Positions 28,937-39,669 of a stretch of DNA of 64,000 bases are shown here, in pieces. Each line of letters starts with the position of its first letter. Position 1 is the first letter of the stretch. The DNA is from Prevotellaceae bacterium UBA7017 (GTDB lineage: Bacteria; Bacteroidota; Bacteroidia; Bacteroidales; Bacteroidaceae), in the NCBI GenBank assembly GCA_002449535.1, contig DJWZ01000118.1, positions 24,987 through 88,986 of the forward strand. The letters are read 5' to 3'. The position numbers were made by a program, and so were the translations under genes. The notes beneath the pieces were generated by a model. That model saw only the letters and a list, made by a program, of their open reading frames with translations, searched no databases and was not told the DNA's origin.

Positions 28937-29725
28937 TTATTTCCTTATCACCACACCTATTGTTGCAGCATTATAGTACTGATGCTGCTTCAGGTTATTC
29001 GGCTTTGCCTGTCGGATATCCGAGATATATCCCAAGCGTAAAGACGTGCGGTTTTTCAACGGGATATCAATGCTCACCTGCTGGCGCATCTGGAATGTGG
29101 CGAGTGAGGTGAACACTATGTTGTGGTCATAGTTGCCACGAGAGAATATCTCATAGTACGACTGCCCGTAATTAGGGGAGAGCATCATCCCCAACCAAGG
29201 CATCCTCATCTGATAGTTCACCGTTATTGTAGAGAGGAACTTCAGGAAGCCTCTTTCCGGCAGCCTTATAATGTCCGACAATTTGTAAGAAGCCATTATC
29301 TGCGGTCCAATAGCGAGGGATACATACCCTTGTGCCGGATTATTTGCAGAGTTGCGGGTATTGTAAGCAAATCCAAGCCAAAAATCAGCCATTCCACCGA
29401 CTCTCAGTGTCAATTTTTCGTCACGCCACGACCACTTATGCATCATGGCAAAGGCAAAGTCATAATGTCCGGAAATCTCGTCAGCGTTTTTAGCGCGATT
29501 ATGGGTAAAAGACATATCGCCTTCGTGCTGAAACATTATCTTCTCCTTCAGCACCTCAGAAATGAAGCGAATTCCAACCCCTCTGTATTTTTCTGGAGAC
29601 AAGTAGGTATCAAGATGGTTAGCATGTCCTACGGCTATCTGCGTCGCGACCTCCTGGGCAAAGGAATATTGCCAGAATGCCAAGAAGAACAATAGCAAGT
29701 ATAGAAACCTACGGCTACTCATCAT
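28937..29725 (-). CDS. DUF3316-type outer-membrane protein
   Basis: 262 residues with a Sec signal peptide (FLAFWQYSFA). Alternating hydrophobic strands and aromatic turns predict a beta barrel; Phe/Trp-rich segments and a final strand (YYNAATIGVVIRK) are seen. I assign it by resemblance to the DUF3316 family. It overlaps the end of parC by 11 bp (ATG at 29725) and probably shares its message. Function unknown. Confidence 0.65.
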   Translation of the reverse strand: MMSSRRFLYLLLFFLAFWQYSFAQEVATQIAVGHANHLDTYLSPEKYRGVGIRFISEVLKEKIMFQHEGDMSFTHNRAKNADEISGHYDFAFAMMHKWSWRDEKLTLRVGGMADFWLGFAYNTRNSANNPAQGYVSLAIGPQIMASYKLSDIIRLPERGFLKFLSTITVNYQMRMPWLGMMLSPNYGQSYYEIFSRGNYDHNIVFTSLATFQMRQQVSIDIPLKNRTSLRLGYISDIRQAKPNNLKQHQYYNAATIGVVIRK

Positions 29726-32339
29726 CAAAAATTCTCAGTTGCCCGTTCAATTCGTCAAGCACCTGTTGTTGTGACTTCCCTGCATCAGGGTCAAGATTTT
29801 CCTCTTCCTGCTGCTCGTCCTCTGCATCTTCAGATTCTTCTTTCACTTCTGGGAAGCGTGTCGGTTCCAACTCCTCTACCCCACTAATATCGAAGGTAGA
29901 GATACGTTTTCCCTTTGCCTTAAAGCCCTTTACGCCGATAAACTGTTCGCAATCAATCTCCTGCGCCTCGCGGAAACTGTCATTTCCGCCAAACGAAACC
30001 TTTATTCGCGGATAAACGGTATCTGTCAGCAGCAGCAGTTCCGTGCCATCATCTACACCATTGTCTCCCAAGAAGTTACGATGGTTTTTTACCGCTTCCA
30101 TCTCGAAGCGTTTGATATATCCGAACATATTGTTTCCGGCATCCTTGAGAACTGCCGTCCACACCTTGTGAGGGTCCCATTTCTCTATGCGCAGGATGTT
30201 CTGCTCGAAATGGTTGTTTGGGTCTGCGGTAGTAATATAGAAATCGCCATTCGTCAATACGACGAGGATATAGTCATCATCGTGGAACTTACCTAACAGT
30301 TCGCCATGTCCGTCGGTATTCAGACGGTTCACATCGCCATCCCACCATATCTCGCGACCACCCAATGTAGAATGTCCGTGCGACTTGAGGCTTATTCTGT
30401 GTATAGGATTCTTTGAGAGTTGGTTTCCGCGTGCAGACTTTCCCTTTACCTCAAGATTTGAGAAGTCATAGTCATAGAATACCTTTTTTATCTTTGGTCC
30501 CGGCTCAAGGGTTACCTTTATCACCTCTGCCTCGCCATTGGCATTTGCCGTGAAGTATATCACGCGGCTGCCAGGTGTTCCCATGGTGATGTCATACTCT
30601 TTGTCTCGCGTGCTGGAATCGACGCAGAATCTCTTGACATAATATCTGCCGCCCTTTCCGTCACGATATACGCAGTTATAGATGGTGCGTTTGTCACCCT
30701 TCTTCCACACCTGCAGATGGAGCACATTCTTTCCGACATCCATCTTCTCAGACACCTTGGTAACCTTATACCTGCCATCTTTATAGAAGATGATGATATC
30801 GTCGATATCGGAACAGTTGCAGACATATTCTGCATTCTTAAGGTTTGTGCCGACAAAGCCTTCCTGACGGTCTATGTACAGTTTTTTGTTTGCCTCAACC
30901 ACCTTTGTAGCCTCGATGGTGTCGAAGTTGCGTATCTCTGTCAGACGAGGATGGTCTGCGCCATACTTCTGTTTCAGGTGTTCAAACCATTCGCATGTTA
31001 TGTCAACCATCCGTCCGAGGTCTTTCTCTATCTCTGCTATCTCTGCCTCTATCTTTGCTATCAGTTCGTCAGCCTGGTCCTTCGAGAATTTCAAGATGCG
31101 TTTCATCCTTATCTCCATAAGTCGCAGGATATCCTCCTTGCGTACTTCTCTTACCAGCTGCGGATAGTATGGTGTCAGCCTTTCGTCGATATGCTCACAG
31201 GCAGCATCCATATTGGGAGCATTCTCATACTTCTTGTCCTTATAGATGCGTTCCTCTATGAATATCTTTTCCAAAGAACAGTAGAAGAGTTGCTCCAGCA
31301 ATTCGTCACGCCTAATCTCCAATTCCCTCTTCAGCAGTGCCATTGTCTGGTCGGCAGAGGCTGCCAGCACATCGCTGACGGTAAGGAACTGCGGCTTCTT
31401 GTCTTTTATGACACAGCAGTTTGGCGATATGCTTATCTCGCAATCGGTAAAGGCATATAGGGCATCCAGTGTCTTGTCTGATGATGCGCCAGGTGTCAGA
31501 TGCACCAGTATCTCAACGTTTGCCGCTGTCAGGTCTTCCACCTTGCGTACCTTTATCTTTCCGAGATTTACCGCCTTTGTGATAGAATCGATAAGTGTTT
31601 CCGAAGTCTTAGAGAAAGGAATGTCCCTGATGACGAGAGTCTTCTGGTCCAGCTTCTCTATCTTCGCACGCACCTTTATGCTACCGCCTCTCTGTCCGTC
31701 ATTATAACGTGACACATCCACGCTGCCTCCTGTTGGGAAGTCAGGATACAGATGGAACTCCTCCCCTCTCAGGTATGCTATTGCCGCATCGCATATCTCG
31801 TTGAAGTTATGCGGCATTATCTTTGAGTTCAAGCCTACGGCAATGCCTTCTACTCCTTGTGCTAAGAGCAGTGGGAATTTCACTGGCAGCGTAATAGGTT
31901 CCTTATTACGTCCGTCGTATGACATCTGCCATTCCGTTGTCTTGGGATTGAATACCGTCTCAAGGGCGAATTTACTCAGTCGTGCCTCGATATAACGCGG
32001 AGCAGCAGCACTTGAACCTGTCAGTATGTTTCCCCAGTTTCCCTGTGTGTCGATAAGCAGGTCTTTCTGCCCCATCTGCACCAGAGCATCGCCAATAGAT
32101 GCATCACCATGCGGGTGGAACTGCATAGTGTGCCCGACGATGTTTGCCACCTTGTTATACCTTCCGTCATCCATGCGTTTCATGGAGTGCAGGATGCGGC
32201 GTTGAACAGGTTTCAAGCCATCCTCTATATGTGGCACGGCTCGTTCCAGGATTACGTATGAAGCATAATCCAAGAACCAGTTTTGGTACATCCCGCTGAG
32301 GTGGTGTACAGCAGAGGCATCAAAGCGGTTACTACTCAT
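29715..32339 (-). CDS. parC: DNA topoisomerase IV subunit A (GyrA/ParC family)
   Basis: Breaks and rejoins DNA, relaxing or decatenating chromosomes with its ATPase partner. The winged-helix domain contains catalytic Tyr116 (SSAAAPRYIEARLS), then the coiled-coil gate and a beta-pinwheel C-terminus. No GyrA box (QRRGGKG) is obvious, favouring ParC over GyrA. The C-terminal tail is acidic and Gln/Glu-rich, ending GQLRIFDDE. 874 residues. The start overlaps the FKBP gene by 4 bp. The B subunit is not in this window. Confidence 0.9.
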   Translation of the reverse strand: MSSNRFDASAVHHLSGMYQNWFLDYASYVILERAVPHIEDGLKPVQRRILHSMKRMDDGRYNKVANIVGHTMQFHPHGDASIGDALVQMGQKDLLIDTQGNWGNILTGSSAAAPRYIEARLSKFALETVFNPKTTEWQMSYDGRNKEPITLPVKFPLLLAQGVEGIAVGLNSKIMPHNFNEICDAAIAYLRGEEFHLYPDFPTGGSVDVSRYNDGQRGGSIKVRAKIEKLDQKTLVIRDIPFSKTSETLIDSITKAVNLGKIKVRKVEDLTAANVEILVHLTPGASSDKTLDALYAFTDCEISISPNCCVIKDKKPQFLTVSDVLAASADQTMALLKRELEIRRDELLEQLFYCSLEKIFIEERIYKDKKYENAPNMDAACEHIDERLTPYYPQLVREVRKEDILRLMEIRMKRILKFSKDQADELIAKIEAEIAEIEKDLGRMVDITCEWFEHLKQKYGADHPRLTEIRNFDTIEATKVVEANKKLYIDRQEGFVGTNLKNAEYVCNCSDIDDIIIFYKDGRYKVTKVSEKMDVGKNVLHLQVWKKGDKRTIYNCVYRDGKGGRYYVKRFCVDSSTRDKEYDITMGTPGSRVIYFTANANGEAEVIKVTLEPGPKIKKVFYDYDFSNLEVKGKSARGNQLSKNPIHRISLKSHGHSTLGGREIWWDGDVNRLNTDGHGELLGKFHDDDYILVVLTNGDFYITTADPNNHFEQNILRIEKWDPHKVWTAVLKDAGNNMFGYIKRFEMEAVKNHRNFLGDNGVDDGTELLLLTDTVYPRIKVSFGGNDSFREAQEIDCEQFIGVKGFKAKGKRISTFDISGVEELEPTRFPEVKEESEDAEDEQQEEENLDPDAGKSQQQVLDELNGQLRIFDDE

Positions 32340-32989
32340 TGTACTTTCGGCATTTTTTTACCAGGAAGACCAATGTAGGTCAGCATAATATCAAAACGCA
32401 GGGTGCTGTAACTTGGTACAGAAGCATTGGCAGAAGATGAGCCATAGCCCAATGTATATGGCATTATCACCTCAAACCTGTCTCTCACATGCATATTTAC
32501 CAAAGCCGTCTGGAAACCATCCACCAAGTCTTTTACGGCAAACTTTACGGGAACAGCTGTTGACAGGTTCAAATCTTCTCCATAATAAGACGTATCAAAC
32601 TGCACACCATCCTTCGCATACGTTGTGGTGTCCTGAACTTGAGAATCGCGAGGTATCAGCTTTCCGCGATAATGCACATAGACAGAATCTGTCGTCAAAG
32701 GTTTTGGGAAATCCTCTGGCAATTCGGTAGATAATACGTGGACGATGATAAAGTCTGTCGGAGCCGTCGATTTAGCATCCTTATACACAGACCTTATCAG
32801 TTTCCAGTTTTTACTGCCGGCAGCGATTGAGTCCTGTGCCTGCTTATATTTCTGATTGAAATATTCCGTATTGCGGGCTTCCCAGTTATTGTAGTTTGTA
32901 ATGGTGTCCTTCTCTTCCTTACACGATGTCATCATTGTGAGAAGAAGCATGCCACAGGCTGCCAGTATGATATGTACTTTATTATGCAT
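32336..32989 (-). CDS. FKBP-type peptidyl-prolyl isomerase lipoprotein
   Basis: 217 residues with lipobox MTSC. The C-terminal FKBP domain has VYVHYRGKLI, FDTSYYG, a VDGFQTALVNMHVRDRFEVIMPYTLGYG core and STLRFDIMLTYIG, the usual active-site aromatic/hydrophobic pattern. A helix-rich N-terminal region precedes it. It should assist folding outside the cytoplasm. It overlaps parC by 4 bp and follows glyS by 9 bp, so the three are likely an operon. Confidence 0.9.
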   Translation of the reverse strand: MHNKVHIILAACGMLLLTMMTSCKEEKDTITNYNNWEARNTEYFNQKYKQAQDSIAAGSKNWKLIRSVYKDAKSTAPTDFIIVHVLSTELPEDFPKPLTTDSVYVHYRGKLIPRDSQVQDTTTYAKDGVQFDTSYYGEDLNLSTAVPVKFAVKDLVDGFQTALVNMHVRDRFEVIMPYTLGYGSSSANASVPSYSTLRFDIMLTYIGLPGKKMPKVQ

Positions 32990-32998
32990 TATTTCTTT

Positions 32999-34543
32999 TT
33001 ACTGTAGTTTCTTGAGTAATGAGGTGATAGAAACCTTATCCTCGATTATACCCTGCAGGTCAGCAATATTCACACGCTCCTGCTCCATAGTATCGCGATA
33101 ACGCAATGTTACGGTATTGTCTTCGAGGGTCTGATGATCTACTGTAACACAGAAAGGTGTACCGATAGCGTCCTGACGGCGATAACGCTTTCCTATCTGG
33201 TCTTTCTCCTCATATTTGCAGTTGAAGTGGAACTTCAAGTTGTCGATAATCTCACGTGCTTTCTCTGGCAGTCCGTCTTTCTTTGTCAGAGGGAATACTG
33301 CTAACTTCACAGGAGCCAGGGCAGCAGGCAGGTGGAGCACTGTACGTGTCTCGCCATTCTCCAGTTTCTCTTCCTCATAAGAGTGACACAGTACAGAGAG
33401 GAACATACGGTCAACACCTATTGATGTCTCAATGACATACGGAGTATATGACTCATTCATCTCAGGGTCGAAGTATTTTATCTGCTTGCCAGAGAATTTC
33501 TCATGCTGTGACAGGTCGAAGTTTGTACGTGAGTGAATACCCTCTACCTCCTTGAATCCGAATGGCATGCGGAACTCTATATCTGTTGCAGCATTAGCGT
33601 AGTGAGCCAGCTTGTCGTGGTCGTGGAAACGATAGTTCTCTGCACCCATGCCGAGGTTCTGGTGCCACTTCATACGTGTTTCCTTCCACTTTGCAAACCA
33701 GTCGAGTTCTGTTCCAGGCTTGATAAAGAACTGCATCTCCATCTGCTCGAACTCTCTCATTCTGAAAATGAACTGACGGGCTACTATCTCGTTACGGAAT
33801 GCCTTACCTATCTGTGCTATTCCGAAAGGAATCTTCATGCGGCCAGTCTTCTGCACATTGAGGTAGTTTACAAAAATACCCTGTGCTGTCTCTGGGCGGA
33901 GATAAATCTTCATGCTGTTGTCAGCAGAAGCACCCATCTCTGTTGAGAACATCAGGTTAAACTGTCTTACGTCGGTCCAGTTGCGAGTACCGCTGATAGG
34001 ACATACAATTTCCTCGTCAAGTATTATCTGCTTCAGCATGTCGAGGTCCATCTTGTTCATAGCCTCTGAATAGCGTGCATGAAGGTCGTCAAACTTTTTC
34101 TGGTTCTCCAGAACACGAGGATTTGTCTCGCGGAATTTTGCCTCGTCGAAAGCATCACCGAATTTCTTCTTTGCCTTCTCAACTTCTTTGGCAATCTTAT
34201 CCTCATACTTTGCCATCTGCTCTTCTATGAGCACATCGGCACGATAACGCTTCTTTGAGTCGCGGTTATCAATAAGCGGGTCGTTGAAAGCATCCACATG
34301 TCCTGATGCTTTCCATATTGTTGGATGCATGAAGATACTTGAGTCGATACCCACGATATTCTCATGCAGCAATACCATTGACTGCCACCAATACTGCTTG
34401 ATGTTATTCTTCATCTCGACACCGTTCTGACCATAGTCATAAACAGCGCCTAATCCGTCATAGATTTCACTTGATGGGAACACAAAGCCATATTCCTTAC
34501 AATGACTTACAATCTTCTTAAAAACGTCTTCTTGTTGTGCCAT
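32999..34543 (-). CDS. glyS: Glycine--tRNA ligase, single-chain
   Basis: Class II synthetase charging tRNA-Gly, 514 residues. Typical segments: GFVFPSSEIYDGLGAVYDYG at the N-terminus, LRPETAQGIFVNYLN (motif 2), FRNEIVARQFIFRMREFEQMEM (motif 2/3 region), ETSIGVDRMF (motif 3) and the anticodon-binding domain. A helical insertion (130-185) is Lys/Glu rich. Eukaryote-like homodimer type, normal for Bacteroidetes. Its stop is 9 bp from the FKBP start. Confidence 0.96.
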   Translation of the reverse strand: MAQQEDVFKKIVSHCKEYGFVFPSSEIYDGLGAVYDYGQNGVEMKNNIKQYWWQSMVLLHENIVGIDSSIFMHPTIWKASGHVDAFNDPLIDNRDSKKRYRADVLIEEQMAKYEDKIAKEVEKAKKKFGDAFDEAKFRETNPRVLENQKKFDDLHARYSEAMNKMDLDMLKQIILDEEIVCPISGTRNWTDVRQFNLMFSTEMGASADNSMKIYLRPETAQGIFVNYLNVQKTGRMKIPFGIAQIGKAFRNEIVARQFIFRMREFEQMEMQFFIKPGTELDWFAKWKETRMKWHQNLGMGAENYRFHDHDKLAHYANAATDIEFRMPFGFKEVEGIHSRTNFDLSQHEKFSGKQIKYFDPEMNESYTPYVIETSIGVDRMFLSVLCHSYEEEKLENGETRTVLHLPAALAPVKLAVFPLTKKDGLPEKAREIIDNLKFHFNCKYEEKDQIGKRYRRQDAIGTPFCVTVDHQTLEDNTVTLRYRDTMEQERVNIADLQGIIEDKVSITSLLKKLQ

Positions 34544-34589
34544 TTTCTTTTATGTATTTTTGTTATTATATTCCTTATTTATATATATA

Positions 34590-36767
34590 TTAGTTGGCAT
34601 TCTCGCTGATATACATCAGTCTTATAAGCCTTACCTCTTCATCTGTATATGCTCCGCCAAATTCCTCATAAGCATCCTTCAGGCTGTCTGTTTCGGCTTC
34701 TGCGAAGTAACCATAGATGTCGTCTATCTGTTCATCGTCCATCACATCTTCTATGTAATAGTTCAGGTCCACCTTCGTACCGCTATATACTATCGCCTCC
34801 AACTCATCCAGCAATTCTGGCATCTTGAGGCTCATAGAGCGCGCGATATCGTCGAGAGGAATCTTTCTATCTATACATTGTACTATCTTCAACTTTCCCA
34901 TAGAATTTTTCGCCACTGTCTTCACGCGAATATCCTCTGGGCGTACTATGTCGTTCTCTTCGCAATATTTTTTTATAACCTCAAGGAAAGGTTTGCCGAA
35001 GCGTTTTGCCTTTCCATGACCTACTCCTTGTATGGTCTGCAGTTCCTCGATAGTAGTAGGATACATCGTTGCCATCTGTTCCAGCGAGGATTCCATGAAG
35101 ACGATATATGGCTGCACTCCTTTCTCCTTCGCTACATCACGACGCAGGTTTTTCAAAATATGGAACAGCTCTTCGTCAAGGGCTCCACCCGTTGCGCTGC
35201 CTTCTGTTTCTTCGTCTGAGAAGGTGTTGTCTTCCGTCACATAGAACTCTGTATCCTTTGTGTATTCTTTGAGCCATTTCTTGCCGGCAGAGGTGACTTT
35301 GAGGTTTCCGTAGCTCTCGACTTCCTTCTTGATATAGCCCTCCACCATCGCCTCGCGAATTATCGGATTCCAGAGTTTTTCGTTCATATCCTCTCCACAA
35401 CCGAATTCCGGGTGTTCGTTGTGTTTATGGGAAACAATATCGTCTGTGGCGCGTCCTTTTATGAAGTCTATGACATATCCCATTTTGAAGTTTTGCTTCA
35501 CTGCCAATATAGATGTCAGCACTGCCTTCAGTCCCTCGGCAGCCTCAACCTTCACCTTCGGATGTTTACAGTTGTCGCAGTTGCCGCAGTTATCCTTTGG
35601 ATAATCCTCACCAAAGTATTTCAGCAACATCTTACGACGGCATATTGACGATTCGGCATATGCAGCAGTCTCCTGCAACAGGTGTTTGCCTATTTCCTGT
35701 TCTGCCACCGTCTTCGACTCCATAAACTTACCCAATTTCAGGAGGTCCTTGTGCGAATAGAATGCTATGCACAATCCTTCCCCGCCATCGCGTCCGGCAC
35801 GACCTGTCTCTTGGTAATAGCCCTCTAACGACTTTGGTATGTCATAGTGTATCACAAAGCGTACATCGGGTTTGTCAATACCCATTCCGAAAGCTATCGT
35901 AGCACATATCACGTCGATGCGCTCCATGAGGAAGTCATCCTGTGTCTCGTTTCTTACTGCCGTATCAAGACCTGCATGGTATGCTGCCGCCTTTATATCG
36001 TTGGTCTTCAGCACCTCGGCAAGGTCTTCTGCCTTCTTTCGAGACAGACAATATACTATGCCGCTCTTTCCCGGATGTTGACGTATGAACTTTATTATCT
36101 GTTTGTCAATATCGGGAGTCTTCGCACGTACCTCATAATACAAGCTTGGTCTGTTGAAGGAACTCATGAAGTCCTTCGCCTTCGGTATGTCGAGGTTTTT
36201 CTTTATGTCTGCCCTAACCTTCTCTGTCGCCGTTGCTGTCAGAGCTATGATAGGTGCTCTGCCAATGGCATCCACAACAGGGCGGATGCGCCTGTACTCA
36301 GGTCTGAAATCATGTCCCCATTCTGAGATACAATGTGCCTCGTCAACAGCAAAGAACGACACCTTTACCTCTTTCAGGAACATTATATTCTCTTCCTTCT
36401 GCAACGATTCTGGTGCAAGATACAGAAGTTTTGTAACACCTTTCTTTACATCCTCCTTCACTTGGTCTATTGCTGCCTTGTTCATCGAGGAATTCAAGCA
36501 GTGTGCAATACCATCATGTTCGCTTATACCATTTATCACATCTACCTGATTCTTCATCAAGGCTATCAATGGAGAGACTACGATAGCAGTACCTTCCATG
36601 ATCAGTGACGGTAACTGGTAACACAACGATTTTCCACCGCCTGTCGGCATAAGCACAAAACAATCTTTCCCATCAAGCAGATGCTTGATGATTTCCTCCT
36701 GCTGACCCTTGAACGAGTCGAAGCCGAAATATTCTTTAAGCGGTTTTAGCAAGTTGACTTTCCGCAT
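34590..36767 (-). CDS. recQ: ATP-dependent DNA helicase RecQ
   Basis: 725-residue 3'-5' helicase for recombination and repair. Walker A is MPTGGGKS, the DEAH box [19 protein letters not shown], the arginine-finger motif [10 protein letters not shown], followed by the zinc-binding RQC region ([13 protein letters not shown]...CGNCDNC) and an HRDC domain (about 530-610), plus an extra helix-rich acidic C-terminus. The start at 36767 lies within clpX, a 32-bp overlap; the next in-frame Met is inside the Walker motif, so this start is forced. Confidence 0.95.
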   Translation of the reverse strand: MRKVNLLKPLKEYFGFDSFKGQQEEIIKHLLDGKDCFVLMPTGGGKSLCYQLPSLIMEGTAIVVSPLIALMKNQVDVINGISEHDGIAHCLNSSMNKAAIDQVKEDVKKGVTKLLYLAPESLQKEENIMFLKEVKVSFFAVDEAHCISEWGHDFRPEYRRIRPVVDAIGRAPIIALTATATEKVRADIKKNLDIPKAKDFMSSFNRPSLYYEVRAKTPDIDKQIIKFIRQHPGKSGIVYCLSRKKAEDLAEVLKTNDIKAAAYHAGLDTAVRNETQDDFLMERIDVICATIAFGMGIDKPDVRFVIHYDIPKSLEGYYQETGRAGRDGGEGLCIAFYSHKDLLKLGKFMESKTVAEQEIGKHLLQETAAYAESSICRRKMLLKYFGEDYPKDNCGNCDNCKHPKVKVEAAEGLKAVLTSILAVKQNFKMGYVIDFIKGRATDDIVSHKHNEHPEFGCGEDMNEKLWNPIIREAMVEGYIKKEVESYGNLKVTSAGKKWLKEYTKDTEFYVTEDNTFSDEETEGSATGGALDEELFHILKNLRRDVAKEKGVQPYIVFMESSLEQMATMYPTTIEELQTIQGVGHGKAKRFGKPFLEVIKKYCEENDIVRPEDIRVKTVAKNSMGKLKIVQCIDRKIPLDDIARSMSLKMPELLDELEAIVYSGTKVDLNYYIEDVMDDEQIDDIYGYFAEAETDSLKDAYEEFGGAYTDEEVRLIRLMYISENAN

Positions 36768-37962
36768 ACTCCTTTGTCACTTCAAATTTTGCTAGATTCT
36801 TTGACGGTGCCTCATACATTGCATCCGTCATAATATTCTCCACTATCGAACGTAGTCCACGAGCTCCAAGCTTGTATTCTACTGCCTTGTCCACTATAAA
36901 GTCTAATGCCTCTGTAGTAAATGTCAGCGTTATCTTATCCATCTTGAAGAGTTTGATATACTGGCGTATGATACTATTCTTCGGTTCAACAAGAATTCGC
37001 CTCAAGGCATCATGGTCCAGCGGATCCAGGTGTGTCAGCACAGGCAGACGACCAATTATCTCTGGTATCAGTCCAAATGACTTCAGGTCCTGAGGTGCTA
37101 TATACTGCATCAAAGCATTTTTGTCAATCCTTCTCACATTCTGCACACTCTGATATCCAACGGTATGTGTATTCATCCTCTGTGCAATCTTGCGCTCTAT
37201 TCCGTCGAAGGCACCGCCGCAGATAAAGAGGATGTTTCTTGTATCCACATGGATATAGTCTTGGTCAGGATGCTTACGCCCGCCCTTTGGTGGAACGTTC
37301 ACAATAGTGCCCTCAAGCAGTTTCAGAAGTCCCTGCTGCACACCTTCGCCGCTGACATCGCGGGTGATGCTTGGATTATCGCTCTTACGGGCAATCTTAT
37401 CTATCTCATCAATAAATACTATACCCCTCTGTGCAGCAGCCAAATCATAGTCAGCCACCTGCAACAGACGACTCAGGATACTCTCCACGTCCTCACCCAC
37501 ATAGCCAGCCTCCGTGAACACCGTAGCATCCACGATGGTGAAAGGCACCTTCAGCAGACGTGCTATGGTGCGTGCCAAAAGGGTTTTTCCTGTGCCGGTA
37601 GAACCTACCATGATGATGTTCGACTTCTCTATCTCCACACCATCCTCATCCTCTGGCTGTGACAAACGCTTATAATGGTTATATACTGCCACCGACAGGA
37701 ATTTCTTTGCCTCATCCTGTCCAATGATATACTGGTCAAGATACGCCTTTATCTCCTGCGGCTTCGGCACCTGCCCCATGCTAATCCCTGCAGGCTGTTT
37801 GCCGATAGTTGTATCCGACTCCTTATTGAGAGTCTGTATGATAGAATAGGCTTGCCTTATGCAGTCAGCACAAATAAAGCCATCCATACCCGTAATGAGC
37901 AGGGGTACTTCGTGTTCATCCCTTCCGCAGAAGCTGCATCTATTTGATTTCTTCTTCGCCAT
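36736..37962 (-). CDS. clpX: ATP-dependent Clp protease ATPase subunit ClpX
   Basis: AAA+ unfoldase of the ClpXP protease. It has the N-terminal zinc-binding domain (CSFCGRDE...CADC), Walker A GSTGTGKT, Walker [10 protein letters not shown], sensor Arg ([13 protein letters not shown]) and the pore motif GYVG. 408 residues. It overlaps clpP by 23 bp and recQ by 32 bp, giving a translationally coupled clpP-clpX-recQ run. Confidence 0.97.
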   Translation of the reverse strand: MAKKKSNRCSFCGRDEHEVPLLITGMDGFICADCIRQAYSIIQTLNKESDTTIGKQPAGISMGQVPKPQEIKAYLDQYIIGQDEAKKFLSVAVYNHYKRLSQPEDEDGVEIEKSNIIMVGSTGTGKTLLARTIARLLKVPFTIVDATVFTEAGYVGEDVESILSRLLQVADYDLAAAQRGIVFIDEIDKIARKSDNPSITRDVSGEGVQQGLLKLLEGTIVNVPPKGGRKHPDQDYIHVDTRNILFICGGAFDGIERKIAQRMNTHTVGYQSVQNVRRIDKNALMQYIAPQDLKSFGLIPEIIGRLPVLTHLDPLDHDALRRILVEPKNSIIRQYIKLFKMDKITLTFTTEALDFIVDKAVEYKLGARGLRSIVENIMTDAMYEAPSKNLAKFEVTKEYAESQLAKTA

Positions 37963-38641
37963 TTACTTGTTTTTTCTTCAATACCTGATCTACCATTCCG
38001 TACTCCTTTGCCTCCTCTGCCGTCATCCAATAGTTACGGTCGGAGTCCGCCCATACCTTGTCGTAAGGAGTATGTGAGTGGTCTGCAATGATAGAATATA
38101 GTTCTTTCTTAAATTTCTGTATTTCCCTTGCCTCTATCTCTATGTCCGACGCCTGTCCCTGCACGCCACCTAAAGGCTGGTGAATCATCACCCTTGCGTG
38201 AGGCAAAGCCGAACGTTTGCCTTCCTTTCCTGCCACCAGCAATACAGCGCCCATAGAGGCAGCCAAGCCAGTACACATAGTAGCCACATCAGACGAGATA
38301 AACTGCATTGTGTCATAGATACCCAATCCTGCTATCACGCTGCCGCCAGGACTGTTGATATATATTGAGATATCCTTACCAGGGTCATTAGAGTCCAAAT
38401 ACAGTAACTGTGCCTGTATGGTGTTAGCAGTATAGTCGTTTATCTCCGTTCCCAGGAAGATGATACGTTCCATCATCAGACGTGAGAAAACATCCATTTG
38501 GGTTACATTCAACTGACGTTCCTCCAAGATATAGGGATTCAGATACTGATTCTGAGCCTTCAGCACATCATCCACGAGCATGCCACTCATATTCAGCCTG
38601 CTCGTAGCAAACTTTCTAAAATCACTTGTAATATTAGTCAT
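37940..38641 (-). CDS. clpP: ATP-dependent Clp protease proteolytic subunit
   Basis: Serine protease forming the ClpP ring. Catalytic Ser129 in [10 protein letters not shown] and His154 in VMIHQPLGG are present, with Asp in the DRNYWM region. The start ATG 38641 gives 233 residues and a short propeptide; a start 15 codons upstream is excluded as it would begin in the leader after the promoter at 38729-38761. It overlaps clpX. Trigger factor, often next to clpP, is not seen. Confidence 0.96.
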   Translation of the reverse strand: MTNITSDFRKFATSRLNMSGMLVDDVLKAQNQYLNPYILEERQLNVTQMDVFSRLMMERIIFLGTEINDYTANTIQAQLLYLDSNDPGKDISIYINSPGGSVIAGLGIYDTMQFISSDVATMCTGLAASMGAVLLVAGKEGKRSALPHARVMIHQPLGGVQGQASDIEIEAREIQKFKKELYSIIADHSHTPYDKVWADSDRNYWMTAEEAKEYGMVDQVLKKKQVNGEEEIK

Positions 38642-38728
38642 AACCTTTATCTTTTTTCTATTATTATCAAACACTGCCTTCAGCACTCTATTGCATCAAC
38701 ACGCCTCGGACGAATGAAAATTTCCTCA

Positions 38729-38761
38729 ACAAAATTACAAAAAACTGTCGAGTTCCACAAA
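38729..38761 (-). promoter_or_regulatory. Promoter of clpP-clpX-recQ
   Basis: Minus-strand -7 TAATTTTGT (38729-38737) and TTTG (38758-38761) with a 20-bp spacer. The leader is about 80 nt. Confidence 0.7.
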
Positions 38762-38805
38762 TATTTAAGAAACTTTAACGACTTACAAGTGTTTTGTAAC
38801 CTAAT

Positions 38806-39429
38806 CTACAAACTTGCACCAGCAAAAAGGAGCAGTATAATACTTATGAAGAAAGCAGGCATCCAAGTGAGTTTTGGGTCTGACACTTTCTCAAAATGGA
38901 GATAGCGTCCATGCAGCCACGTTATTGCACCAACCGTAAGGGCTGCAAGAACAAAGCCACCAAGGATGTCGCCAGGATAGTGATAGCCTAAATATACTCG
39001 CGAATAACAGATAAGGAGCGAAAAGATGGACATTGTGATGATGGTCCACCTGTCTCGAAGCCAATAGTACAACACCAAGGTGAGCATCCAGTTATTTGCG
39101 GAATGGGCAGACGGAAAGCCGTAGCCCCCTCCCCTAACGTCATTGACTCGATGAAGGAGTTGAAAAACTGGATTTTCCGGATTGTTTGGACGCAGGCGAC
39201 CAATGGCAGGACGCAGGAACTGGGAATTTGCCCAATCGGTAACAAGCATACCAAGAGCCACCATAACAAGTAGTTGCAGGGCACCACGCCAACCATAGTT
39301 TCGCCACACAACATAGAGCATGGAACAATAAAGGGGTATCCAGATGGTTTTCTGGGTGAGAAGCCACATAAAGCTATCGAGAAATGCTGTATTATGGCTG
39401 TTGATTAAAAGAAGCAGCTGTTCATCCAC
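38806..39429 (-). CDS. PAP2 family phosphatase
   Basis: Membrane phosphatase of the PAP2 superfamily, possibly an undecaprenyl-pyrophosphate or phosphatidic-acid phosphatase. Motif order is right: KxxxxxxRP-like RPAIGRLRPNN, PSAHS (GYGFPSAHSANNW) and SRVYLGYHYPGD. About five membrane spans. A promoter at 39491-39499 lies inside a longer reading frame, so a start upstream of it is excluded. GTG at 39429 (MDEQLLLLINSHN) is my choice; a TTG nearer the promoter is possible. Confidence 0.82.
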   Translation of the reverse strand: MDEQLLLLINSHNTAFLDSFMWLLTQKTIWIPLYCSMLYVVWRNYGWRGALQLLVMVALGMLVTDWANSQFLRPAIGRLRPNNPENPVFQLLHRVNDVRGGGYGFPSAHSANNWMLTLVLYYWLRDRWTIITMSIFSLLICYSRVYLGYHYPGDILGGFVLAALTVGAITWLHGRYLHFEKVSDPKLTWMPAFFISIILLLFAGASL

Positions 39430-39490
39430 ATTATTATATAATTCAAGGGTTATCTTCTTATTTTTAATTTCAATCTCTCGCAAACTGACC

Positions 39491-39499
39491 GCAAAGATA
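39491..39499 (-). promoter_or_regulatory. -7 element of the PAP2 gene
   Basis: Minus-strand TATCTTTGC, an exact match; it decides the start of the downstream gene. Confidence 0.65.
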
Positions 39500-39592
39500 T
39501 AAAAAGTTTTGGTCTTCGCGTCCAATTTTGTTTTGATAAATGCTTTTCGAGGTCGCTTTTTTGCTAAAAAAAATAAAAAAACATCATTTTCT

Positions 39593-39623
39593 TTTGCAGA
39601 TTACTTCTTTTTTGTACCTTTGC
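39593..39623 (+). promoter_or_regulatory. Promoter of the rhamnose operon
   Basis: TTTG (39593-39596), 18-bp spacer, TACCTTTGC (39615-39623). The leader to the ATG at 39670 is about 40 nt. No obvious operator half-sites were identified. Confidence 0.65.
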
Positions 39624-39669
39624 AAGCAAACTATTAACCTATTTATTTAAATAAAATTTTTGACCATAC